Shown here: in pieces, positions 17,598 through 25,020 of the stretch | Numbering within the stretch: position 1 is the first letter of the stretch | Layout of the letters: each line of letters opens with the position of its first letter | IMG/VR virus record: IMGVR_UViG_3300039171_000040 | Location: 16,427 to 73,043 of that record | Direction: 5' to 3' (one strand) | From: a virus | Length of the DNA stretch: 56,617 nucleotides | Translations under genes and position numbers: made by a program | The notes under the pieces: generated by a model | What the model was told of the DNA's origin: nothing | The model's database searches: none | What the model saw: only the letters and a program-made list of their open reading frames with translations

Positions 17598-17918
17598 TTA
17601 ACGCACTTGCAAATCCACCGGAGGCATTGGAATTCCGGTCATAGTAAAAGTTACAGAATTAGACCACGCAGATTTTGAATTCGGTCGTGACTTGACAAAT
17701 GAACGTAGGGCGATTTCTTGATCGCCTTTGCCAAGCTCAAGTTCAGCTAGTGGAGCTTCATACTGACCGTCAGGCTGTAAATCACCAACCAATGTATAGA
17801 TAGGAACAAATTCTTCATTGACTTTCTGACCAACTTCGTATTCAATAGATTCTTCAATAGGAGAACCATCTTCAAACGTGGTTGGTGCTGTCCAAACTAA
17901 TTTAGTAAAATTTTCCAT
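17598..17918 (-). CDS. Fibronectin type III-like virion protein
   Basis: 106 aa reading as one Fn3/Ig-like domain: 'FTKLVWTAPTTFEDGSPI' followed by 'YEVGQKVNEEFVPIYTLVGD', 'ELELGKGDQEIALRSFVKS' and 'KSAWSNSVTFTM'. Such single domains decorate capsids or tails and bind carbohydrate weakly. It has its own late promoter (17949-17956). Confidence 0.6.
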   Translation of the reverse strand: MENFTKLVWTAPTTFEDGSPIEESIEYEVGQKVNEEFVPIYTLVGDLQPDGQYEAPLAELELGKGDQEIALRSFVKSRPNSKSAWSNSVTFTMTGIPMPPVDLQVR

Positions 17919-17937
17919 TTTATTTTTCCTCTGTATG

Positions 17938-17956
17938 TGCTATACTTCTATTTATA
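17938..17956. promoter_or_regulatory. Overlapping early (+) and late (-) promoters
   Basis: Plus strand: extended -10 TGC-TATACT (17938-17946) without a good -35. Minus strand: TATAAATA (17956-17949) for the Fn3-like gene. The two boxes are three bases apart. Confidence 0.6.
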
Positions 17957-17977
17957 AACTCTGATGGAGAAAAGTTT

Positions 17978-18154
17978 GTGGCTAATAAAATGATTTACGC
18001 AAAGGACTTGAAATCTAACAGTATAATTTTTATCAATAACACTGCTGTGATGATAAAATTTGTTGACGTTGGCCCAAAATCTGTGTATGCTAAGGCTCTT
18101 GGTGGCAAATCGCTGTCGTTTCCTGTTAATAAAGTTATCGAGGTATCTTCATGA
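17978..18154 (+). CDS. Small early protein, unknown
   Basis: 58 aa if started at GTG 17978, which is 8 bases after GGAG; an in-frame ATG at 17990 lacks a good ribosome binding site. Sequence MIYAKDLKSNSIIFINN... forms a beta-rich small domain. Ends in an ATGA overlap with the next gene. Confidence 0.55.
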   Translation: MANKMIYAKDLKSNSIIFINNTAVMIKFVDVGPKSVYAKALGGKSLSFPVNKVIEVSS

Positions 18155-18414
18155 AAAGATTCATTATTGAACCTCTTACAATAGATGTTTCCGATCCAGT
18201 CAAGATCAATCTGAACTGGTGGTGGCCACTGAGTGCAAAAGGATTTGGTGAATACAGTCAATTTATTTCACACGTTGTTTATTACAAACTAACAAAATCA
18301 TCACATTCATTCTGTATTGAAGATGAGTTTGAAAAGAAATACTTGTTGGTTGTGAAAAAGATTGACAGAGACTGCTTTCTTTCAATTACTCCAATGATTG
18401 AGAAACTTGAATGA
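18151..18414 (+). CDS. Small early protein, unknown
   Basis: 87 aa, coupled to both neighbours. 'VKINLNWWWPLSAKGFGEYS' is a distinctive Trp-rich stretch. No family recognised. Confidence 0.6.
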   Translation: MKRFIIEPLTIDVSDPVKINLNWWWPLSAKGFGEYSQFISHVVYYKLTKSSHSFCIEDEFEKKYLLVVKKIDRDCFLSITPMIEKLE

Positions 18415-18725
18415 TGTTCTTATTCGATGATACATGCAAAGTAGTGAACAGATCAAAAGACATATACGATGTCTACATTGGCAGGCCCAGTATTTTTCAA
18501 AACCCTTATGTTATTGGAAGGGATGGAACCAGAGAAGATGTTATCGAAAAGTTCAAATCTTATTTCATCGACAAGATAAAAACTGATAAGGACTTCAAAT
18601 TTAAAGTTGACAGATTGAAAGGTAAAGTTCTTGGCTGTCACTGCAAACCAAAAGATTGCCATGGTGATATAATAAAGGCTTATATCGAAGGGAAATTAAA
18701 AATTGAAATGCCAAAAAATGATTGA
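18411..18725 (+). CDS. DUF4326 family protein
   Basis: 104 aa covering the whole DUF4326 domain: 'YDVYIGRPSIFQNPYVIGRD' with 'GTREDVIEKFKSYF' and 'LKGKVLGCHCKPKDCHGDII'. The Cys-His cluster (CHCKPKDCHGD) is the conserved core and probably binds metal. Found in many phages and plasmids; biochemical function unknown. ATGATG leaves two possible starts three bases apart. Confidence 0.88.
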   Translation: MMFLFDDTCKVVNRSKDIYDVYIGRPSIFQNPYVIGRDGTREDVIEKFKSYFIDKIKTDKDFKFKVDRLKGKVLGCHCKPKDCHGDIIKAYIEGKLKIEMPKND

Positions 18726-19227
18726 TCATCTACAATCAAGACACTTTGAAATACAACGATACAATGGTGTTTACATTTCTGATGATGCTGCCTGCCTTAC
18801 GTTATGGAACTTATCAGGGCAGATGTGTGGATATCAGCAATACACACCAGCCGCTGGAAAAGAAAAAAGAAACAATCCTAGAGAGGGTCGGTACTACACT
18901 TCTGTCCATGGAAGAAAAAATGAAAAACCGATTGCAATTTGGGGTTTGGAAAGTTTAGACTACAGAAAGGACATTATAGTTATCACAGAAGGCGTTTTTG
19001 ATGCTGTGAGGTTCCACAACTACAATATTCCAGCCGTAGCTCTTCTTTCATCTAGCTGCAAACCCTATAAGAACTGGTTGCTTTCACTAGGGAGAAAGAT
19101 TTATAAAGGTGAAGATGAATCTGGTAGTGGGTTAGGCCCATTTCCAAATATAGAATGTCCAGAAAAAGATTTTGGGGAATGCTCCATTGATCAGATGGAC
19201 AAAATCATAAGGGAGAATTTTAGATGA
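18718..19227 (+). CDS. TOPRIM-domain protein (primase-like)
   Basis: 169 aa. 'MCGYQQYTPAAGKEKRNNPR', 'GRYYTSVHG' and 'IAIWGLESLD' lead into the TOPRIM core 'IIVITEGVFDAVRFHN' (the Glu of motif I) and 'IPAVALLSSSCKP'. The second acidic motif is 'YKGEDESGSG' instead of the usual DxDxAG, so the metal site may be altered. No zinc finger or helicase domain. The true primase appears to be at 45510. Probably acts on nucleic-acid ends or nucleotide-modified DNA. Start taken at ATG 18718. Confidence 0.75.
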   Translation: MIDHLQSRHFEIQRYNGVYISDDAACLTLWNLSGQMCGYQQYTPAAGKEKRNNPREGRYYTSVHGRKNEKPIAIWGLESLDYRKDIIVITEGVFDAVRFHNYNIPAVALLSSSCKPYKNWLLSLGRKIYKGEDESGSGLGPFPNIECPEKDFGECSIDQMDKIIRENFR

Positions 19228-19430
19228 GTAAAGATAACAAGCCAACACCAGAAAACATTCGAAACATGACAGATGACGAGCTACAATTCTCATTCGATGC
19301 ATGGCAAGACGAAAAGAAGAAGCTATTAGAACAATACGGAAATATGTGTAGAATCACTGGCGCTATCTGGCGTGAGATAGCAGAAAGAAAATGTGAAAAA
19401 GAGATTGACGGATACAAAAAATTCCATTAG
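19224..19430 (+). CDS. Small helical early protein
   Basis: 68 aa, predicted two-helix coiled coil (ELQFSFDAWQDEKKKLLEQY, ITGAIWREIAERKCEKEIDG). Starts with an ATGA overlap after the TOPRIM gene. Unknown. Confidence 0.6.
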   Translation: MSKDNKPTPENIRNMTDDELQFSFDAWQDEKKKLLEQYGNMCRITGAIWREIAERKCEKEIDGYKKFH

Positions 19431-19477
19431 TATTAAATTGAACTAAACCAAAAACTGAAATTAAAAGGAAATGAATT

Positions 19478-19765
19478 ATGTTTTTCTCAACCGGGGCGAC
19501 CCAGATTCCAGACTCTGATCTTCCGGATTATCGCTATACGCTTGAGCGTGACCGGGACAACAACCCAGTTACCCGATTGATGACTGGATCGGCCGTGAGC
19601 CGGGTTCAGGGCATCAGCATAATAGCTTCGGAATATCGGGATGGCAGCGGTGCTATCGCTTACGTAACATCAGTGACCCCGGGCTTTCAAAGCGCCCGAT
19701 TCGAGGCACCAACATGGCAAGAGGCGTTTCGCCTCGGCGCGGCACACCGCCGCAAGTTTCTTTAA
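19478..19765 (+). CDS. GC-rich ORF, probably recently acquired
   Basis: 95 aa. The coding DNA is well above half G+C with codons such as CGG, GCC and CCG, unlike the AT-rich genes around it. The frame has no internal stop and a ribosome binding site (AAAAGGAAATGAATT) typical of this phage, so it is likely expressed. 'VTSVTPGFQSARFEAPTWQE' followed by 'AFRLGAAHRRKFL' suggests a small soluble domain. No family recognised. Source: another replicon or host with higher GC. Confidence 0.6.
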   Translation: MFFSTGATQIPDSDLPDYRYTLERDRDNNPVTRLMTGSAVSRVQGISIIASEYRDGSGAIAYVTSVTPGFQSARFEAPTWQEAFRLGAAHRRKFL

Positions 19766-19786
19766 CGCGCATCAGGAGGCCGAATC

Positions 19787-19908
19787 ATGGCTAAAGCAAA
19801 GCGCAAGGTAACGGCCTTGAATTTGAACAGTACGCAGATGCACGACATTTGAAATTTGTTCATGGTAAGGGTGTTCCAAAAAGCGAAATTCACAAAATTT
19901 ACAAATAG
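19787..19908 (+). pseudogene. Frameshifted small gene
   Basis: Starts ATG GCT AAA (MAKAKRK) after AGGAGG. The start frame stops after 21 codons, while a shifted frame carries convincing coding sequence (GLEFEQYADARHLKFVHGKG, then VPKSEIHKIYK) to the TAG at 19908. One indel near 19805-19813 would restore a product of about 40 aa. It marks the right edge of the GC-rich patch. Confidence 0.6.
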
Positions 19909-19916
19909 GTAAAATT

Positions 19917-20285
19917 ATGTTTGTTATTGTAAAAAATCCAGTATACGTAAAAAATTCAAACCTCATTGATATCAATAGTGGGTTTCAGGTATCAACTATG
20001 CGTGTTGACTTTAGTGAGTTTTCTTCCTTAAAAGAAATCAAAGAAACTTTGACGTATATGAATAGCGTGAATGTTCATCTAATGAATGATCGAGAAATGG
20101 TTTTTCGATCAGATAAGATGGTTGAGATGATTGAGCTTCTAGAAAACATGACTTCTTCTAATGGATTTCGTGATAATAGACTATTGACCAGAAAAGCTAA
20201 TCTTAGATGGGCTGTATTAGATTTGCTAGAAGATGGTGAGGAAGAAAAAAATTTGCCTCTCAGTAAGAATTCAGGTATAGTTTAG
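19917..20285 (+). CDS. Early protein, unknown
   Basis: 122 aa. Beta-type N-terminus (MFVIVKNPVYVKNSNLIDIN) and a helical, charged C-terminus ending KNSGIV. Preceded by AAATAGGTAAAATT, a weak site. Not recognised. Confidence 0.6.
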   Translation: MFVIVKNPVYVKNSNLIDINSGFQVSTMRVDFSEFSSLKEIKETLTYMNSVNVHLMNDREMVFRSDKMVEMIELLENMTSSNGFRDNRLLTRKANLRWAVLDLLEDGEEEKNLPLSKNSGIV

Positions 20286-20317
20286 GTATAGATTATTCAT
20301 TGAAGAGGATTTATGCG

Positions 20318-20578
20318 ATGTCTAACTCAAATCGAATCAAAGAATTTGTGAAGTCTGTTAAGGAAGATAGAGAATTCGGACACATCTATGCAAGGGTTTC
20401 ATACAACGATGATTTGATTACCCGAGAAGGCGTTACACAAATTCGCAGCAAGAAACACAATATCCAAGCAATGGCTTGGGATGATCTTGGAAATATGACT
20501 GCTTTGTATCCAAATGGGGCAATTCGTCAATACATCACTAAAAAAGAAATCCGTGACGCTGGTATCACAGGAATTTAA
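20318..20578 (+). CDS. Small early protein, unknown
   Basis: 86 aa from ATG 20318 (MSNSNRIKEFVKSVKED); an upstream TTG frame would overlap the AGAGGA site. C-terminal beta-rich part (IQAMAWDDLGNMTALYPNGA). Directly upstream of the RNA ligase. Confidence 0.65.
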   Translation: MSNSNRIKEFVKSVKEDREFGHIYARVSYNDDLITREGVTQIRSKKHNIQAMAWDDLGNMTALYPNGAIRQYITKKEIRDAGITGI

Positions 20579-20593
20579 GAGGAAGTTAATAAT

Positions 20594-21571
20594 ATGGAAC
20601 ACATTAGTTTTGGATCGGTGGAATCTCTTCACAATAAAGTTAAGGAAGCTTATCGATATAACATTCAGAAGAATACGTTTTTTGCTAAGCCTAAACTTCA
20701 TGGAACAAATGCAAGCATTGTATTTACACCTAATGAAGTATACGCGCAATCTCGTAAAAACGTTCTCAGTCTAGAAAATGACAATGCTGGTTTTGCTCGT
20801 TGGGTTTCTGAGCTTTCTCTTTCTAATAAAACCTCAGATGGAATTACGTATATTTTGTATGGTGAATGGGCTGGCCAAGGCATTCAGAAAAATGATGCAG
20901 TGACTAAAATTGGAAAGAAAGCATTTTTTCCAATTTGTCTTCGTCGCATCTATAGTGATGATAGACCTGATCGTGTAGATAATGAAGAATACCTTATTAA
21001 ATCGGGGCTTGAGAATATGGGGATTGCTGATCATCCAGACATTCACATCATTCCGAAAATGGGAGAAATCAGCATTTGTCTTAACGGTGATGTTGATCAC
21101 CTGACACAAGTAGAAACTTATGTCAACAAAATGGTTGAAAGTTTCGAAACGGTTGATCCATACATCAAAGAAGAATTTGGGGTTGAAGGCGTTGGCGAAG
21201 GCGTGGTATTCTATCCAGACACAAACGATTGGAACACATACAAGAATCTGATGTTCAAGGCCAAGACAGAAGCGCACAGGGTGAACAAGTCAAAGTCTGC
21301 GGCAAGTATGAAGGTTGAAGTGAGTCCTGATGTGGCTGACTTTGCTGATCGCTTTGCAACCATTCAGCGATTTGAACAAGCAATGACAGAATTAAACACT
21401 GGCTTTGACATGAAAGCCATGGGACAATTCCTCAAGTGGGTGAATGTTGACATCATCAAAGAAAGCAAAGACGAGCTTGAAGAGTCTGAGCTTGAATGGA
21501 AAGAATGTGCTAAAGAAATCACAAAAGTGAGCCGTAGTTGGTTCATGAACAATGCAAAAAGGATTACATAA
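20594..21571 (+). CDS. RNA ligase, Rnl2 type
   Basis: 325 aa (T4 Rnl2 is 334). All nucleotidyltransferase motifs are visible: motif I 'KPKLHGTNAS' with the adenylated Lys34, motif III 'ILYGEWAGQG', motif IV 'GEGVVFYPD', motif V 'LMFKAKTEAH'. The C-terminal 100 residues are helical as in Rnl2. The enzyme seals 3'-OH/5'-phosphate RNA ends, typically repairing RNA cut by host defence nucleases. Phosphatase and nucleotidyltransferase genes elsewhere in the window could support end healing. Confidence 0.9.
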   Translation: MEHISFGSVESLHNKVKEAYRYNIQKNTFFAKPKLHGTNASIVFTPNEVYAQSRKNVLSLENDNAGFARWVSELSLSNKTSDGITYILYGEWAGQGIQKNDAVTKIGKKAFFPICLRRIYSDDRPDRVDNEEYLIKSGLENMGIADHPDIHIIPKMGEISICLNGDVDHLTQVETYVNKMVESFETVDPYIKEEFGVEGVGEGVVFYPDTNDWNTYKNLMFKAKTEAHRVNKSKSAASMKVEVSPDVADFADRFATIQRFEQAMTELNTGFDMKAMGQFLKWVNVDIIKESKDELEESELEWKECAKEITKVSRSWFMNNAKRIT

Positions 21572-22050
21572 TGAATTTTAAAGATGTAAAAGTAGGTAAA
21601 GAAGTTAAAGTCGTATCAGAGTGTAGTGTTTGGGGACGTATTGGTAAAATTGTGAAATTTAATTCTTCTTCTGATGTGTATGTTTTATTTGATACCTTGC
21701 CATGTTCTTATGGAGGCAAAAATCCTGTTCGACTATCATCAAGGTCTCTTGAACTTGTGAACAAAGTAAAAGTAGAACCAGAGGTTGAAGATAACTTGGA
21801 TGATGTGCGGATTGGTGTATTCTACGATTCAAACTATATAAAAACAGACACATTTATTACAGCTAATTATTTTTCTACCAACGAAGAAGTTTTAATTGTC
21901 AGGGAGAAAAGCAAAGAAGCCTGTATGAAAATCTTAGATGATTTAATTGTAGAGGGTGATGTCGATGATGATGAATATGATACGTTTGTATTTGATAATC
22001 AAAAATACAAAATCAAAACACAACTTTCTGTGGTGATTGATTATGATTGA
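21571..22050 (+). CDS. Early protein with SH3-like N-terminus
   Basis: 159 aa from the ATG that overlaps the ligase stop (TAATG). The first 60 residues (VKVGKEVKVVSECSVWGRIG then KIVKFNSSSDVYVLFD) look like a small KOW/SH3-like barrel; the C-terminal half is very acidic (EGDVDDDEYDTFVFDN). Unknown function; coupling suggests co-regulation with RNA repair. Confidence 0.6.
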   Translation: MNFKDVKVGKEVKVVSECSVWGRIGKIVKFNSSSDVYVLFDTLPCSYGGKNPVRLSSRSLELVNKVKVEPEVEDNLDDVRIGVFYDSNYIKTDTFITANYFSTNEEVLIVREKSKEACMKILDDLIVEGDVDDDEYDTFVFDNQKYKIKTQLSVVIDYD

Positions 22051-22111
22051 TACAAATGAGCCGATAAAAGCGATTTATCGGATCATTGAAAAAGTGACTA
22101 GATCATATTAA
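22043..22111 (+). CDS. Tiny ORF coupled to previous gene
   Basis: MIDTNEPIKAIYRIIEKVTRSY, 22 aa, starting within the end of the preceding gene. May be a real micro-protein or the remnant of a longer one. Confidence 0.35.
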   Translation: MIDTNEPIKAIYRIIEKVTRSY

Positions 22112-22141
22112 AACACTCCAAACAATGAGGAAGAATTCGTA

Positions 22142-22245
22142 ATGACGCTTAATAAAATCATTAACCACAAAGGCGATGTGAGTTGCGTGATACAGTGGTT
22201 AATGGAATGAAGCTGGATTTTGTGAAGAAATTCTTTGTTCGATAA
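22142..22245 (+). pseudogene. Frameshifted small gene
   Basis: ATG at 22142 after GAGGAAGAATTCGTA. The start frame (MTLNKIINHKGDVSC...) stops at 22210, while the other frame continues with plausible coding (DTVVNGMKLDFVKKFFVR) to TAA 22245. A single indel around 22180-22195 separates the halves. Confidence 0.45.
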
Positions 22246-22248
22246 AGC

Positions 22249-22293
22249 TTGACGCCAGACCCTCAGTATGAAATAATACCTTTGTACTGAGGG
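22249..22293 (+). promoter_or_regulatory. Early promoter with inverted repeat around -10
   Basis: TTGACG, 17-base spacer, AATAAT (22272-22277). Perfect 9-bp arms CCCTCAGTA (22260-22268) and TACTGAGGG (22285-22293), 16 bases apart. Confidence 0.82.
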
Positions 22294-22320
22294 AATACCG
22301 AATCAATTAGGAGATTAAAC

Positions 22321-22542
22321 ATGGAATTTATCGAAAGCCACACCACTATCACTAATGTAGTTATTGAATTGTACAGCACTGGTAAAGGATTCAAGACAAT
22401 AACCCATCGTCCAGCAACCAAAAATTCAAAAGCTGAAACCAAAATCAAAACACATAGAACAGAAAGTGCGGCATACTCAAAAATCAATAAAAGTCGTAAA
22501 GTTATACGGGAATTGGAAGAGAAGTTGGCAAGAATAAAATAG
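22321..22542 (+). CDS. Small basic early protein
   Basis: 73 aa; Lys-rich helical C-terminal half (AAYSKINKSRKVIRELEEKL). Leader TTAGGAGATTAAACATG. Unknown. Confidence 0.6.
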   Translation: MEFIESHTTITNVVIELYSTGKGFKTITHRPATKNSKAETKIKTHRTESAAYSKINKSRKVIRELEEKLARIK

Positions 22543-22545
22543 TTC

Positions 22546-22589
22546 TTGCAATATCCACCTCAGTATGAAATAATACCTTTGTACTGAGG
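22546..22589 (+). promoter_or_regulatory. Early promoter with inverted repeat around -10
   Basis: TTGCAA, 17-base spacer, AATAAT (22569-22574). Arms CCTCAGTA (22558-22565) and TACTGAGG (22582-22589). Confidence 0.82.
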
Positions 22590-22617
22590 AAATGACGAAA
22601 AAACTAGGAGATTAGAT

Positions 22618-22788
22618 ATGAAAAACGCTAACCAATTTTTACGCGAATTGTTTCTCGACTACTTCAACAACTACCTAACCGTTGCATTGTTTGCAGAACA
22701 TAATGAATTGAGTGTAACAGAAGCAACCTCATTGATTGAAATGGGCAGAAAGCTGCACGAAGAATATGTTGAACTGATGAAGAAATAG
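22618..22788 (+). CDS. Small early protein, helical
   Basis: 56 aa: MKNANQFLRELFLDYFNNYL then TVALFAEHNELSVTEATSLI and a helical end. Resembles the small 'early helix' proteins of T4-like phages in style. Its own promoter precedes it. Confidence 0.65.
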   Translation: MKNANQFLRELFLDYFNNYLTVALFAEHNELSVTEATSLIEMGRKLHEEYVELMKK

Positions 22789-22791
22789 TTC

Positions 22792-22835
22792 TTGCAATAC
22801 ACACCTCACTATGACATAATATCCTTGTAGTGAGG
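22792..22835 (+). promoter_or_regulatory. Early promoter with covarying inverted repeat
   Basis: TTGCAA, 17-base spacer, CATAAT (22815-22820). Arms CCTCACTA (22804-22811) and TAGTGAGG (22828-22835): both arms changed together relative to the copy at 22546. Confidence 0.82.
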
Positions 22836-22872
22836 GATGGCCCTCGAAAGAAAGCCTTTAGGAGATTACATT

Positions 22873-23289
22873 ATGAGCCGAATTATCAAAGAAGTCGTTG
22901 CATCCTTTCCAGCCTATGATGTTATCAAGCCACGTAAATGTTCACTAACTGGTTTGCCAGTGTTTAAAGATAATGATGTTGTTGCAGTTTCAGGCAGTCG
23001 CAACTACAGGATGTTGACTTTCGGATCAGTCATCTCTTACGCAATTGAAAACAACGATGATCCGATTGAATCTTACAATGATGCTGTTGAACGTGGACAC
23101 GATCTTCACTGGTTGAATAAGAATTGTGTTTCAATTACCTCTAACAACGAAGCCAAAGAAACCTACCTAGAACTGAACATTGGTGATGAGATTCTGTTTG
23201 AAGGTATCGTGTTTCGGATTGATACTTACTGGGACAAATCACCAAAGCTTGTAAAAGTCGGTACAAAAGAAGGTTACACTCTAATCTAG
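22873..23289 (+). CDS. Early protein with CSLTGLP motif
   Basis: 138 aa from ATG 22873 after TTTAGGAGATTACATT. 'KPRKCSLTGLPVFKDNDVVA' resembles a small treble-clef-like knuckle but only one Cys is present. 'LELNIGDEILFEGIVFRIDT' suggests a C-terminal beta barrel. No family recognised. Terminator follows. Confidence 0.6.
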   Translation: MSRIIKEVVASFPAYDVIKPRKCSLTGLPVFKDNDVVAVSGSRNYRMLTFGSVISYAIENNDDPIESYNDAVERGHDLHWLNKNCVSITSNNEAKETYLELNIGDEILFEGIVFRIDTYWDKSPKLVKVGTKEGYTLI

Positions 23290-23293
23290 AATG

Positions 23294-23317
23294 AAAAAGC
23301 CTCGATTGAGACTTTTT
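23294..23317 (+). terminator. Intrinsic terminator
   Basis: Stem AAAAAG-C-CTC / GAG-A-CTTTTT with loop GATT and a T-tract, five bases after the stop of the preceding gene. Confidence 0.75.
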
Positions 23318-23342
23318 GCTTAAACCACAAAAGGAAATGCAA

Positions 23343-23624
23343 ATGATTTACATTAGTAAGGATTTTCGATTCAAGACAGATCAATATGGCCATACCCTAG
23401 AATCTCGATCTGATGGCAAGGTCAAGGCAACAGGCGAAGACAAAGACATGTGGACAGTGAGTTATCATCCAACACACAAACAGGTTGCTAAAAAGGTTCT
23501 TGAAACAGCCTTGAACAAAGAAACAGTTGAAGAGAGCGTTAATGAGCTTAACAAAATTCAAGACACACTAGAACGGCTTTCTGGGTCGCTGGGTAGTCAA
23601 ATTACAAAAGTGGTGGAATCATAA
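23343..23624 (+). CDS. Small early protein, unknown
   Basis: 93 aa from ATG 23343 (7 bases after AAGGAA). Helical C-terminus (VEESVNELNKIQDTLERLSG). TAATG overlap with the next gene. Confidence 0.6.
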   Translation: MIYISKDFRFKTDQYGHTLESRSDGKVKATGEDKDMWTVSYHPTHKQVAKKVLETALNKETVEESVNELNKIQDTLERLSGSLGSQITKVVES

Positions 23625-23983
23625 TGGATATTCATACTCGTGATGGAATTAAAGAACTAACTAAGATGTTAAAAGAAAAAACTCAAAATAATCCAAATTT
23701 TCTTGTAGAAGACAATCTCGGAAATTTTTTCATGAAGCTTGTAGCACAGAAGCTGGCCTATAATCACGGCATTTATTATGTTGATGCGGTTCGTATTTCA
23801 ACTTCAATGAATGTTGAAACAGAAGTTTTAATGGAAGAAGATGATCCTATGAAAGACATTGATGACCTTGCAGTAATCTATGCAAAGTTTATTGTAGAGA
23901 TGAATAACTCCATGTATGATGATGAGACAAAAGACATTCAAGTAATGCAAAATTTTGCATCACAAATGAGCTTCAAGGTCTAA
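23624..23983 (+). CDS. Early protein, unknown
   Basis: 119 aa, mostly helical and acidic (TEVLMEEDDPMKDIDDLAVI). Translationally coupled to its upstream neighbour. Not recognised. Confidence 0.6.
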   Translation: MDIHTRDGIKELTKMLKEKTQNNPNFLVEDNLGNFFMKLVAQKLAYNHGIYYVDAVRISTSMNVETEVLMEEDDPMKDIDDLAVIYAKFIVEMNNSMYDDETKDIQVMQNFASQMSFKV

Positions 23984-23989
23984 TCTATT

Positions 23990-24192
23990 ATGTCTACTAA
24001 AGTCGAACCTCACCAATATACAGAAGCCGAAATTCAACAAGTGTTGATGTGGTATACGAAGATCATCAAGATAACATTGATGATTATTTTGATTCTGGTG
24101 TTCTTTTAGGAGGAATCGCTGGATTAGTTGACAAGCCTTGGAATAGAAGCTACATAAGAGAAAACGTTGTTCTTATTTATAATACAAAATAA
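23990..24192 (+). pseudogene. Frameshifted small gene
   Basis: The start frame gives MSTKVEPHQYTEAEIQQ and then runs into a hydrophobic out-of-frame tail stopping at 24109. A second frame from about 24040 reads well as protein (VVYEDHQDNIDDYFDSG, then GIAGLVDKPWNRSYIREN) to TAA 24192. One indel near 24035-24045 would restore about 66 aa. Confidence 0.6.
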
Positions 24193-24198
24193 AAGCAT

Positions 24199-24246
24199 AA
24201 AATACTTTACAATCTGGTAGATTCTAATCAGTTTGTAAAGTATTTT
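24199..24246. terminator. Long inverted repeat, probable terminator
   Basis: Perfect 14-bp arms AAAATACTTTACAA and TTGTAAAGTATTTT with a 20-base loop, just after the broken gene and before the next promoter. The right arm ends in TTTT, so it may work in both directions. Confidence 0.6.
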
Positions 24247-24275
24247 CAACATAACAAAAATGATATAATTAGAAT

Positions 24276-24324
24276 TTGAAACCAGATCACCAAGTCTGTA
24301 TACTGATTTTAGAAATTGAGAAAA
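24276..24324 (+). promoter_or_regulatory. Early promoter with conserved leader (copy 3)
   Basis: TTGAAA, 17-base spacer, TATACT (24299-24304), leader TTAGAAATTGAGAAA from 24310. Confidence 0.8.
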
Positions 24325-24336
24325 TTTGGAGTCGGT

Positions 24337-24516
24337 ATGTTTGATGATCTGGTTGTTAAGAAATACCCGAATGGAATGGTGACGTGTGAGTACGTACCAT
24401 TCCCCAACACAAGAAACACGTACACACTCACGGTCATCTTTAACGACAAACGAGTAACCACTATTCTTGAAAGCAAGGTTTACAATCGCAAGGAAGATGT
24501 GGTAAGATATCTTTGA
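24337..24516 (+). CDS. Small early protein, unknown
   Basis: 59 aa from ATG 24337 after TTTGGAGTCGGT. Beta-rich (GMVTCEYVPFPNTRNTYTLT). Only intact gene in the decayed stretch 23990-24990. Confidence 0.6.
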   Translation: MFDDLVVKKYPNGMVTCEYVPFPNTRNTYTLTVIFNDKRVTTILESKVYNRKEDVVRYL

Positions 24517-24535
24517 ACTAACAGGAGATTGGATT

Positions 24536-24776
24536 ATGAAAACATTAACTTTTGTACAAATATCAGATAGTAGGTTTTTGGGATCAGAAAAAGAACTTGA
24601 AAGCATACACCAAGCGAAGAAACATTTGAACCAAACGTTCATTACGAGCTTGTAATTCCAATAGAAGCTATTTTAATGTAGAATCGCTTGTTGGTAGAGA
24701 AGAATTCATTGCAATTCTGGGAACAGAGTTGTATGATCAACTAAAAGAGGTTCATAAAAATGACCAAAAAAAATAA
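24536..24776 (+). pseudogene. Small gene with two frameshifts
   Basis: ATG 24536 after AACAGGAGATTGGATT. Three consecutive frames each carry a plausible segment: MKTLTFVQISDSRFLGSEKE, then EETFEPNVHYELVIPIEA (24616-24669), then YFNVESLVGREEFIAILG with TELYDQLKEVHKNDQKK to TAA 24776. Two indels are needed to join them (about 90 aa). Overlaps the next broken gene. Confidence 0.55.
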
Positions 24777-24990
24777 AGCGTTTATGATTGAAGTCATTGA
24801 AGAGTCCTATGAGTAGAGAACCATAATCAGGAACTGGGTAGAGATTGAAGGTTATACAGAAATCGTTTATCAAGAATGGTGTATGAGTATTGGGCAATGG
24901 GTAGACAAAACTACGCTACCTGCTTTTTCAAAAGAACAGTTGCAGTGCTTTCAAGATTCTGTTAATGTGGTTCTAGAAAACTTTTTATAA
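24760..24990 (+). pseudogene. Small gene interrupted by an in-frame TAG
   Basis: From ATG 24760 the frame reads MTKKNKAFMIEVIEESYE, hits TAG at 24814-24816, and then continues in the same frame for 57 sense codons of good coding character (NWVEIEGYTEIVYQEWCMSI, SKEQLQCFQDSVNVVLENFL) to TAA 24988-24990. Either a nonsense mutation or a suppressed amber codon. Its stop overlaps the late box at 24986. Confidence 0.6.
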
Positions 24991-24993
24991 ATA
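24986..24993 (+). promoter_or_regulatory. Late promoter (TATAAATA) upstream of structured RNA
   Basis: Exact plus-strand late box, 27 bases before the closing helix at 25021. Confidence 0.65.
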
Positions 24994-25020
24994 GAATATG
25001 TTGGGGGTGACACCTTAGCA

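Noticed and set aside
22249-22835. CRISPR-like array
   Set aside because: Three similar 40-base blocks are spaced by whole genes and are promoters; there are no regular short spacers and no cas genes.
24174-24181. Minus-strand TATAAATA
   Set aside because: No minus-strand gene lies downstream within reach; it is at the end of a broken plus-strand gene and is probably chance.
24124-24642. 172-codon minus-strand open frame
   Set aside because: It runs against the promoter, ribosome sites and genes of the plus strand, and its composition (Ile/Phe/Asn/Lys-rich) is that of AT-rich noncoding DNA.
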